A stretch of 33,027 bases of DNA from Acidimicrobiales bacterium AG-410-I20 (GTDB lineage Bacteria; Actinomycetota; Acidimicrobiia; Acidimicrobiales; MedAcidi-G1): assembly GCA_003215175.1 (NCBI GenBank), contig QCKS01000015.1, positions 1 to 33,027 of the forward strand, in the 5' to 3' direction. A program made the position numbers and the translations under genes. Shown one piece after another: positions 24,864 through 32,010 of this stretch (its first letter is position 1; each line of letters opens with the position of its first letter). The notes beneath the pieces are model-generated. The model was not told the origin of the DNA. It searched no databases and worked only from the letters and a program-made list of their open reading frames with translations.

Positions 24864-25277
24864 TTACAAAATGATCATTAATGCAATAATCGATCGCGAA
24901 GACCAGCCGATTGTTCGAATCCAATTAGTTTTGATTAATGCGTTAATGACATCAAATGTGTGGCTGTTAATTAGTAGTGAATGTTTTGGAACTTGAAGAA
25001 AAACTGTCGATAAATGCACTTTTATCAGGATTAAACCCCCGATGAAAGGGAGAAGTCGACCATTCACAGGGTCAAAGAAAAGCCATAATGTAGTTACTCC
25101 CTCTGCCAGCATCGGAAACCCAACCACCCAGGAAGTTCTTTTCTGATGCTCGGAAGCATAAGATCTTGATTCGTTTTCACCTACCCTGTGGAAGAGGGGG
25201 TAGTGCACAATTTGCACGAACCAAATGATTCCTGCCATAAAAACTGTTGATATGAAATGAATATATGCGATGGTCAC
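24864..25277 (-). CDS. Small four-helix membrane protein of unknown function
   Basis: 137 residues with about four hydrophobic segments: IAYIHFISTVFMAGIIWFVQ, VVGFPMLAEGVTTLWLFF, FIGGLILIKVHLSTVFLQVP and a short one at the C-terminus. The motif IWFVQIVHYPLF followed by ASEHQKRTSWVVGFPML resembles uncharacterised membrane proteins often seen near photolyase genes in marine bacteria (from memory, not checked here). It is divergent from the photolyase across a 118-base spacer and starts the unit with DUF2071. His residues within and near the helices (IHF, VHYP, EHQ) could bind heme or metal; this is speculation. Confidence 0.75.
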   Translation of the reverse strand: MTIAYIHFISTVFMAGIIWFVQIVHYPLFHRVGENESRSYASEHQKRTSWVVGFPMLAEGVTTLWLFFDPVNGRLLPFIGGLILIKVHLSTVFLQVPKHSLLINSHTFDVINALIKTNWIRTIGWSSRSIIALMIIL

Positions 25278-25326
25278 GTTCTGTAATGTACCGAGATGAT
25301 TATTTAGGTCAGCATTATGTGACAGA

Positions 25327-25370
25327 TGTAACGATTGGCAACAGCATAATTTCTGATTGGCTGTCTTACA
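25327..25370. promoter_or_regulatory. Repeats in the photolyase / membrane-protein divergent spacer
   Basis: GATTGGC occurs twice (25333-25339 and 25355-25361), 22 bases apart, about two helical turns. The pair is framed by TGTAA (25327-25331) and TTACA (25366-25370) as an outer dyad. This could be an operator for a light- or stress-responsive regulator, but no regulator gene is in the window. Confidence 0.35.
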
Positions 25371-25395
25371 TTTAAATTCATCAGGTTAGAACACA

Positions 25396-26904
25396 ATGAC
25401 ACTTAAAACGCAGGCAAAAAAACCAACCATTCTTGTTATGGGAGATCAAATCAATAGGAACATTTCTTCTCTTATGGGCCACTCCCCTTCCACCGCTCGA
25501 ATTCTTATGGTTGAAATTGAAAAAAAATTTGATTCTAACCAATGGCATATTCAGAAAGCTCATTTGATTCTTTCTGCAATGCGACATTTTGCTGATGAAC
25601 TTCGGCAAGAGGGTTTTGAAGTTGACTATCGGGTTTCAAAGGATTTAGTTACCGGCATCACTGAGCACTCGAAAGAATTCATGCCAGAAGAAATGATTGT
25701 GATGGAGCCAATGAATTGGAATGGTCAAAAGATTGCTGAGAAATGTGGTCTCAAAATCATAAGAAACAATCAGTTCCTCTGCCATTATGAAGATTTTGCT
25801 GGATGGGTGGACTCTCGTAAGTCATTCAAAATGGAAGATTTTTACCGTTGGCAGCGTAAACGGCTACAGGTTCTAATGGACGGAGATTCTCCAATTGGTG
25901 GAAAATGGAATTTTGACCATGAAAACCGTGAACGGCCTCCTCAAGATGGTCGGAAATGGCCAGAAGTTAAATTATTCACTCATGATCAAATTGATAAAGA
26001 GGTTTTAAGTAGTTTGGGCAATGCCTGGGGGGCAGTTCCAAAAGGAGTCTGGCCCGTAACAAGAGAACAAGCTCTAATCCGATTAGATGAGTTTATTCAT
26101 GACGCTTTACCAATATTTGGACCATACGAAGATGCAATGCTCAGCCAAGAATGGAAATTAGCACACTCAGTTCTTAGCTCCTCGTTAAATATTGGACTAT
26201 TACATCCCAGTGAGGTGGTCGCAGCAGCCGAATTTTCTTATCACGATGGTAATGCTCCAATTAACAGCGTTGAAGGTTTTATTAGACAAATAATTGGATG
26301 GCGAGAATACGTCTGGGGCTTGTACTGGCTTTGGATGCCGGAATATAGGAATTCAAATTATTTAGAAGTCAATCGAGAAGTGCCTCCTGCTTTTCTAGAA
26401 AAAGATGCTACAGAAATGGCGTGCATTAGTGGAGCTATGGACCACTTGCATGAGTATGCGTATACGCACCATATTGAAAGACTTATGGTCTTTGGAAATC
26501 TTTCTTTAACTAGTGGATTAAATCCGCAGGGTGTAACTAATTGGATGTGGTCTCGTTTTATTGATGGTGCAGAATGGGTAATGCTGCCAAATGTTTTAGG
26601 AATGGCTGTTCACGCTGATGGCGGGAAAATGGCAACAAAACCCTACGCCTCTGGTGGAGCTTACATAAATAGAATGAGCAATTACTGCTCGGATTGCATT
26701 TACGATCCTAAAAAACGTAGTGGAGAATTAGCCTGCCCTTTTACTACTTTGTATTGGGATTTTCTTGCTAGAAACGAAAATAAACTTTCTAACAACCCGC
26801 GGATGGGTCAACAATACGCTGGATTAAGAAGGCTTTCGAATCTTGATGAGGTCCGCAATAGAGCTTCAGAAGTACTGTTTCACCTTGACGACGGAACCCT
26901 CTGA
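25396..26904 (+). CDS. Fe-S bacterial cryptochrome/photolyase (FeS-BCP, PhrB-like)
   Basis: 502 residues of the cryptochrome/deoxyribodipyrimidine photolyase-related family. Four cysteines, Cys343 (MACISG), Cys431 and Cys434 (NYCSDCIYD) and Cys447 (LACPFTT), have the same spacing as the [4Fe-4S] ligands described for Agrobacterium PhrB (88, 3 and 13 residues apart). THHIERLMVFGN contributes the His of the (6-4) repair site, GWREYVWGLYW and AEWVMLPNVLGM line the FAD pocket, and KPYASGGAYINRMSNY is a family signature. The likely role is light-driven repair of (6-4) photoproducts or light sensing. The N-terminal antenna domain starts ILVMGDQIN. It is divergent from the small membrane protein and DUF2071 unit. 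Confidence 0.93.
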   Translation: MTLKTQAKKPTILVMGDQINRNISSLMGHSPSTARILMVEIEKKFDSNQWHIQKAHLILSAMRHFADELRQEGFEVDYRVSKDLVTGITEHSKEFMPEEMIVMEPMNWNGQKIAEKCGLKIIRNNQFLCHYEDFAGWVDSRKSFKMEDFYRWQRKRLQVLMDGDSPIGGKWNFDHENRERPPQDGRKWPEVKLFTHDQIDKEVLSSLGNAWGAVPKGVWPVTREQALIRLDEFIHDALPIFGPYEDAMLSQEWKLAHSVLSSSLNIGLLHPSEVVAAAEFSYHDGNAPINSVEGFIRQIIGWREYVWGLYWLWMPEYRNSNYLEVNREVPPAFLEKDATEMACISGAMDHLHEYAYTHHIERLMVFGNLSLTSGLNPQGVTNWMWSRFIDGAEWVMLPNVLGMAVHADGGKMATKPYASGGAYINRMSNYCSDCIYDPKKRSGELACPFTTLYWDFLARNENKLSNNPRMGQQYAGLRRLSNLDEVRNRASEVLFHLDDGTL

Positions 26905-27051
26905 AGCAAGGCTTAATCATTAATGAAGAGCGACAATGTGTTTTGAAGGTAAGGAAACTAATGGGGAACTTGGTCGAGAAGCCACTCACTGATGCTTTTC
27001 CCTTGAAATCTTATCTTCCTTCCGCAGATAGAAAGACCACCAGTTACAGCA
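26905..27051. other. Convergent intergenic spacer, no gene seen
   Basis: 147 bases between the ends of the photolyase and YbaK genes. I see no reading frame, RNA gene or hairpin with a T-run that I can support. A TTTTTT run at 27056-27061 lies inside the end of the YbaK gene. Confidence 0.5.
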
Positions 27052-27540
27052 TCAATTTTTTACTGAAATTTCAGAAACTTCCCCACCAGATGCAGTAACT
27101 AAATCCTCCGGACCTATGGAAAAGACAGCATGAGGGGTTCCCGCTGCGGCCCATACTTCGTTGTAACCAAGAAGATCTTTGTCTATAAACACTCGGAGTT
27201 TTTGTCGCAATCCGAAAGGGGGCACCCCTCCAATAGAAAATCCTGTGGCTTCTCTTACTGTATGAGCATCCACTCGTTGACATGCTTCTCCCCCGGCTAC
27301 AGAAGCAAGGCTTGATTCGTCTAACTGATTCTTTCCGCTCACATAAGCTAAAACAAGTTCATTATCTACTTGAAAAATGAGGCTCTTTACTATCTGGCCG
27401 ACATCAACTCCAATAGCATCAGCCGCTTCTTGAGCGGTTCTTGTGCTCTCAGGAAAAGTTTTTGGCTTAACTATGACGCCAAGCGTCATTCCAGTTTCTA
27501 CAACACGCTGGGTGGCTTCAGGTAATTCTTGATTATCCAT
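27052..27540 (-). CDS. YbaK/EbsC-family aminoacyl-tRNA deacylase
   Basis: 162 residues, the usual size of free-standing YbaK-domain proteins. Features are the catalytic-lysine strand VGQIVKSLIFQVDNELVLAY (about 46-66), SGKNQLD, and the C-terminal SIGGVPPFGLRQKLRVFID with AGTPHAVFSIGPEDL. Family members hydrolyse mischarged aminoacyl-tRNA, such as Cys- or Ala-tRNA(Pro). Which substrate applies here cannot be told from sequence alone. It starts 61 bases after the P450-UbiB fusion on the same strand, so it may share its transcript. Confidence 0.9.
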   Translation of the reverse strand: MDNQELPEATQRVVETGMTLGVIVKPKTFPESTRTAQEAADAIGVDVGQIVKSLIFQVDNELVLAYVSGKNQLDESSLASVAGGEACQRVDAHTVREATGFSIGGVPPFGLRQKLRVFIDKDLLGYNEVWAAAGTPHAVFSIGPEDLVTASGGEVSEISVKN

Positions 27541-27601
27541 CTATGAAGTACTTAAGCATCTACTTCCGATCAATTCCAACTCATAAACTTTTTAAGATGG
27601 A

Positions 27602-30553
27602 TTAATTACTTTTTTCTTGATCTGCTTCATGGTTGAATACATGATTTCGAATGCCTGAACCAGATGGCAGCAACCGGTCAGCCATAACGTCTCTGCGTCT
27701 TGTGAGGTCGCGCCAAGTAAGGGCTTCAACATCATCTCTTATTCCAGCCGCACGCCTAAATGATGCTTCAGAAACTTGAAGATCATTTATCCCTAGTCCA
27801 AGTTCTGCAGAAACCCTAAATCCATGTTTGGTTAAAAACCCGGAGCTGATTGTTGAGAATTCTTCTAACAAATCCATATCGGGGTCTAACTTCTGAACAA
27901 ATGAGGCAAGGTAAGCAAAGTTCTTCACAAATAGCATTAATTCCTTAGGTATTCGAGCCCCACTAGCAAGTAATTCTTTCAAAAGTTGCTGAAATTCTGA
28001 AACAAACTGTTCCTCTGTAAGTTGAAGCGGGTCAAAATCTATTCGATCTAATTGGAGCTTTTCTATAAGTTCACTCACGTCAGTATCTGGAGGAAAAGCC
28101 CCCAAATCTCGCACTGCTAATACTTGAGATTCAACATCGCCAGACATCAAGCTTGTGATGTAACGAAGAAATGAAACCCGTCGATCATGATCAAGTCGAC
28201 CTACCATGCCATAGTCGACAAGGCCAATAACCCCGTCTTCAAGAACAAATAAATTTCCCGCATGGAAATCTCCGTGGAAAATGCCATGAAGAGCAGCTCC
28301 TTCTAATAGCCCACCTACCATATTTCTAAATAAGTCACGAGCAGCTGTTTCATTCAGTTGTTCTGAATCAAGCCGAGTTAGTGGAATCCCTGGTACACGC
28401 GACATAACGATTACACGATTAGTGGTTTTATCAAGAACTGGGTTTGGAGCAACCCATTGACTCTTATTTCCTGTCGCTAATGCTCGTCGAATTTCAAACA
28501 AGTTGGCTACCTCTAGGCGAAAATTCAGTTCTTCGGATATTGTTTCTGCAAAAAGTTGAACTAATGCTGGCGGGTTAGCTAGTGCCGAAATTGGTATTCG
28601 TCCAACTAAACGAGGAGCTACCCATGCCAATACACGTAAATCACGAACAACCTTTTTTTGTATTCCGGGTCTTTGAATCTTAACTACTACATCAGATCCA
28701 TCTTTAAGCGTTGCATTATGCACCTGAGCTATAGAAGCAGCAGCAAATGGTTCTATTTCAAATTCTTTGAACTCTTCATTTACTTTCCCGAGGTCTCCAC
28801 GAATAATACGATTAATTCTCCACCACTTAGCAGGTTTTGCTTGATCTCGGCATCGTGAACATTCATCGACTAGAGACTGAGGGAAAACACCTTCAGCGGC
28901 AGAAATCAACTGTGCCAATTTCACATAGGTGGGCCCTAGACGTTCAGCAGCGATACGAAGCCGTCGATAAAGAGACTCTGTTCTTTTTTCTTTGGAAAGT
29001 TTTCGATCAAGAATTTTCCAACTTAAAAAAGCCAAGCCAAAACGAACAGTTGTATGAATCAATCTTGTTATTGGAGGAAGTGTAGGAGCGTTAACTAGAC
29101 GTGGTATTCCTGAGGAAATTGCTTTACGCACTTCATGAGCATCCTGAATCCACTTATTTTCATAATCTGGGGCTGTGGTCCCTTTATTAAAAGAACCTTC
29201 AGTTTTATTACTTTGGAAGTTCAAGTGATGGTTTACTTCTTCATTAACTGGTTTGTCCAATATCTGAAATTCAAGTTTCTCTGGGCCCCAAATACCCATT
29301 GAAAGCGGCTTCCAAGTCACGGGAGAAGTCAACTGAAACGCTGGAACAGCGTCTAAGAATGCATTCAAAGCCTCTTGAAGTTCAGCTCGAGCGAGAGCCG
29401 CTCCAAGACAATGATGAGCGCCTAATCCAAACCCTAAGTGTGGGGCTCGGTCTGAGCGACTCAAATCAAACTGAAATCCGCTATCTGGTTGCCCTAAACC
29501 TGCAGCATGAAGGCCTAAAAATACTGTGGTTCCTGCCCGAAAAAACAAACCATCAATTACAGAGTCTTCAGTAGCTACACGAGCCGTTGTCCTCACGGCT
29601 CCTATATATCGAAGCGATTCTTCTACTGCTGCTGGAACTAACGACCGGTCTTGTCTTAATTTCTCATATTGATCTGGTTGTGTAGCGAGCACCGCTAATA
29701 GAGAACCAAGTTGATTTCTTGTAGTGTCCGTCCCGGCAAGAAGAATTGCTTCAATCATTGCTACGAGTTCATCTGTACTCAAACGGTCTTCTTCATAGCT
29801 CGCTTGAACTAAATCGCTTACTAGATCGGCATGGGGGCAACTTTTTCGATCTGCTACAAGATCTGTTGTATACTGATCCAACTCTTGTTGAGCGATAGAG
29901 ATTCCTTCTAGCCGTTCTAAAACAGCACTTGCATCAGCATCTAGTGCAGAGAAAATCGTGTCTGCCCACATTCCAAACTGATCCTGATCAGTGTCATCGA
30001 TTCCTAAGAGTCGACAAATCACTGGGATTGGGTAAGGCCTGCAGAATTCTTCTACCAAATCACCGCCACCTTTTTGCTTTAAGGACTCAAGCAAATTTGA
30101 AGCATGTTCATACATAAATGGTCGTAACGATTCACTACTTGCTGGAGTAAACGAAGAATTAACCAGCCTCCGCAACCGTCGATGATCTTCGCCTTCTACG
30201 GAAAGAACATTAGGCCTCATTTGTAATTGTTGACTTGAGCCGGGCAGCAATTCTCTAGCTTTTTCAACCAAGACCTCAAGATCTAAATCCATTGTTGCTT
30301 CTGCTTGGAAAGTATTTAGGCCAGAAAGAACAGTTATCCAAGAAGAGTCACGTAATATTTCGCGGGTTTGGTCATATCCGACAATCAACGGTCCGGCAGG
30401 TGTCCTAACTGCCCAATGTCCCGACTCATGAAGATTTTCAGTGGCTTGAATAAGTTCTGAGAAGTCTGAAATCTCAAAATCTACAAAAGGGAGTGAGCCT
30501 GGGGCGCTTACATCAACTAGTTGCGAAGTATGTTCGTTACTGCTCAAGTTCAT
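27602..30553 (-). CDS. Fusion of cytochrome P450 and UbiB/ABC1 atypical kinase
   Basis: One continuous frame of 983 residues holds two complete enzymes. Residues about 20-430 are a bacterial cytochrome P450: HRRLRRLVNSSF (helix C), AGTDTT (273-278, oxygen-activating helix I), EESLRY with the ExxR pair Glu312/Arg315, and heme-binding FGLGAHHCLG (Cys382). After a polar linker (about 430-480), residues about 485-905 are a UbiB/COQ8/ABC1 protein: LGPTYVKLAQLIS (the KxGQ motif changed to KLAQ, 545-548), the Ala-rich loop AAASIAQVH (604-612), Lys625 in VVVKIQRPG, EELNFRLE, catalytic HGDFHAGN (760-767) and metal-binding DYG (780-782). The last 75 residues are polar with no membrane helix, unlike anchored UbiB. 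No Met codon lies in the linker, so a separate UbiB product would need an alternative start. The substrate is unknown; a lipophilic isoprenoid is a reasonable guess. Confidence 0.93.
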   Translation of the reverse strand: MNLSSNEHTSQLVDVSAPGSLPFVDFEISDFSELIQATENLHESGHWAVRTPAGPLIVGYDQTREILRDSSWITVLSGLNTFQAEATMDLDLEVLVEKARELLPGSSQQLQMRPNVLSVEGEDHRRLRRLVNSSFTPASSESLRPFMYEHASNLLESLKQKGGGDLVEEFCRPYPIPVICRLLGIDDTDQDQFGMWADTIFSALDADASAVLERLEGISIAQQELDQYTTDLVADRKSCPHADLVSDLVQASYEEDRLSTDELVAMIEAILLAGTDTTRNQLGSLLAVLATQPDQYEKLRQDRSLVPAAVEESLRYIGAVRTTARVATEDSVIDGLFFRAGTTVFLGLHAAGLGQPDSGFQFDLSRSDRAPHLGFGLGAHHCLGAALARAELQEALNAFLDAVPAFQLTSPVTWKPLSMGIWGPEKLEFQILDKPVNEEVNHHLNFQSNKTEGSFNKGTTAPDYENKWIQDAHEVRKAISSGIPRLVNAPTLPPITRLIHTTVRFGLAFLSWKILDRKLSKEKRTESLYRRLRIAAERLGPTYVKLAQLISAAEGVFPQSLVDECSRCRDQAKPAKWWRINRIIRGDLGKVNEEFKEFEIEPFAAASIAQVHNATLKDGSDVVVKIQRPGIQKKVVRDLRVLAWVAPRLVGRIPISALANPPALVQLFAETISEELNFRLEVANLFEIRRALATGNKSQWVAPNPVLDKTTNRVIVMSRVPGIPLTRLDSEQLNETAARDLFRNMVGGLLEGAALHGIFHGDFHAGNLFVLEDGVIGLVDYGMVGRLDHDRRVSFLRYITSLMSGDVESQVLAVRDLGAFPPDTDVSELIEKLQLDRIDFDPLQLTEEQFVSEFQQLLKELLASGARIPKELMLFVKNFAYLASFVQKLDPDMDLLEEFSTISSGFLTKHGFRVSAELGLGINDLQVSEASFRRAAGIRDDVEALTWRDLTRRRDVMADRLLPSGSGIRNHVFNHEADQEKSN

Positions 30554-30623
30554 TGACCTCCACTTATCTCTGATTAATTTTATCTTTCGGTAACTACGCT
30601 CATGTCAAGATGTGTTCTTTATC

Positions 30624-30642
30624 ACACAACTTAAAATTGTGT
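30624..30642. promoter_or_regulatory. Short palindrome upstream of the P450-UbiB gene and tRNA
   Basis: ACACAA (30624-30629), a 7-base loop CTTAAAA and TTGTGT (30637-30642) form a perfect 6-bp inverted repeat in the 115-base divergent spacer. It could be an operator. The short stem makes chance occurrence quite possible. Confidence 0.3.
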
Positions 30643-30668
30643 TAACTTTCACAGTCAATGTTCTTTCT

Positions 30669-30745
30669 GCCCTCGTAGCTCAGTCGGATAGAGCGACCGC
30701 CTCCTAAGCGGTAGGCCGCAGGTTCGATTCCTGCCGAGGGCGCCA
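30669..30745 (+). tRNA. tRNA-Arg (anticodon CCT)
   Basis: A full cloverleaf can be drawn: acceptor GCCCTCG/CGAGGGC, D-stem GCTC/GAGC, anticodon stem ACCGC/GCGGT around loop CTCCTAA with anticodon CCT, T-arm GCAGG-TTCGATT-CCTGC, discriminator G and an encoded CCA end (30743-30745). CCT reads AGG arginine codons. It lies directly upstream of mshC on the same strand. Confidence 0.96.
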
Positions 30746-30775
30746 TGACGCATTTCTCCTACTACGTTGTTTTAG

Positions 30776-31969
30776 ATGAAAAAGGTTAATGGCATGGCTG
30801 GGCCTATGAGACTGTACGACACTGCATCTCAAACAATAAAGGTCTTCGACCCTGAAATTTCAACAAGTATGTATGTCTGTGGTATCACCCCCTATGACGC
30901 GACTCATCTTGGTCATGCCTTTACGTACTTGACCTTTGACCTAGTTATTAGACGACTTGAAGACCTCGGCCATGAAGTAAAAATGGTTCGAAATGTAACA
31001 GATGTTGATGATTCCATTCTTCCGAAAGCCAGAGAGCTCGGCATTCATTATCAAGATCTAGCTGCTAAAGAGATGAAGCAATTTAATAAGGACATGATTG
31101 ATCTGAATATGAGGCCTGCTTTTACTGAGCCCAGAGCAACAGAATCCATTGACGCAATTGTGAACTTAATAAAACAACTTAAAGAAGCTGGTCATACTTA
31201 CATGGTGGATGGCGTTACCTTCTTTGATACCTCCACTTTTGATTCATTTGGCTCTATTTCTGGTTACGACGAAGAAACTATGAAAACTTATGCTGCAGAA
31301 CGTGGGGGCCGACCAGATGACCCAAAGCAGCGAAATCCACTTGATTTCGTTTTGTGGCAGCCTTCCGCTGCTGACGAGCCCTCATGGGATTCTCCATTCG
31401 GAGTTGGACGCCCTGGCTGGCATATCGAATGTTCTGCAATGGTAATGAGTGACCTAGGTGAGACCATTGACCTTCATGGGGGTGGAGAAGACTTAATTTT
31501 CCCCCACCATGAGTGTGAAGAAGCGCAGAGTAAAGCTGTAACAGGTAAACCACTAGCTCGACACTGGATGCATGTAGGAATGGTTGCTTACGAAGGCACA
31601 AAGATGTCTAAGTCTTTGGGAAATCTCGTTTTTGTTCGCGATTTATGCAGTAAATATGATCCTCGGGCCCTGAGGCTTTCTTTATTAGGTCATCACTATA
31701 GATCTGGGTTTGAATGGTTTGATGAAGATATCAATAAAGGCGTTGAACGGCTTGATAGGTTAATCAAAGCATCACAGTGTTCCAAAGGGCCTGATTCTTC
31801 TTCTCTTCTTTCTTCTGTACGGAATGCTCTTGATAATGATTTGGATACATGGAGTGCGCGCGAGTCGCTTGACCTATTCGCTAAAGAAACCCTCGAGGGA
31901 GTAGAAGAGGACTCGAATGCTGCTTCAACTCTTAGTGAAGCAGCAGCGTTACTCGGTGTTTTAATTTAG
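30776..31969 (+). CDS. mshC: Cysteine:GlcN-Ins ligase MshC (mycothiol biosynthesis)
   Basis: 397 residues. MshC is an ATP-dependent, CysS-like ligase that joins cysteine to glucosaminyl-inositol in mycothiol synthesis. The diagnostic N-terminal block is MYVCGITPYDATHLGHAFTY; CysS has GPTVYD and HARS-type residues at the same places. Zinc ligands are expected at Cys35, Cys219 (WHIECSAM) and His244 in FPHHECEEA. HLGH and KMSKS (276-280) bind ATP. It lacks the long C-terminal tRNA-binding region of CysS, as expected. The start may be the ATG at 30776 or the ATG at 30794, which has AAAAAGG in front of it. It follows tRNA-Arg and precedes cysS by 41 bases. It is good evidence for an actinobacterial host. 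Confidence 0.93.
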   Translation: MKKVNGMAGPMRLYDTASQTIKVFDPEISTSMYVCGITPYDATHLGHAFTYLTFDLVIRRLEDLGHEVKMVRNVTDVDDSILPKARELGIHYQDLAAKEMKQFNKDMIDLNMRPAFTEPRATESIDAIVNLIKQLKEAGHTYMVDGVTFFDTSTFDSFGSISGYDEETMKTYAAERGGRPDDPKQRNPLDFVLWQPSAADEPSWDSPFGVGRPGWHIECSAMVMSDLGETIDLHGGGEDLIFPHHECEEAQSKAVTGKPLARHWMHVGMVAYEGTKMSKSLGNLVFVRDLCSKYDPRALRLSLLGHHYRSGFEWFDEDINKGVERLDRLIKASQCSKGPDSSSLLSSVRNALDNDLDTWSARESLDLFAKETLEGVEEDSNAASTLSEAAALLGVLI

Positions 31970-32010
31970 CGCTCACTTCTTAAGTATCAGGTCTGTTGTA
32001 TCCTGATCTA

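Noticed and set aside
31970-32010. Second MshC rather than CysS after the gap
   Set aside because: The downstream protein has GPTVYD and HHENE, typical of CysS, and not the ITPYDATHLGHAF block of MshC.
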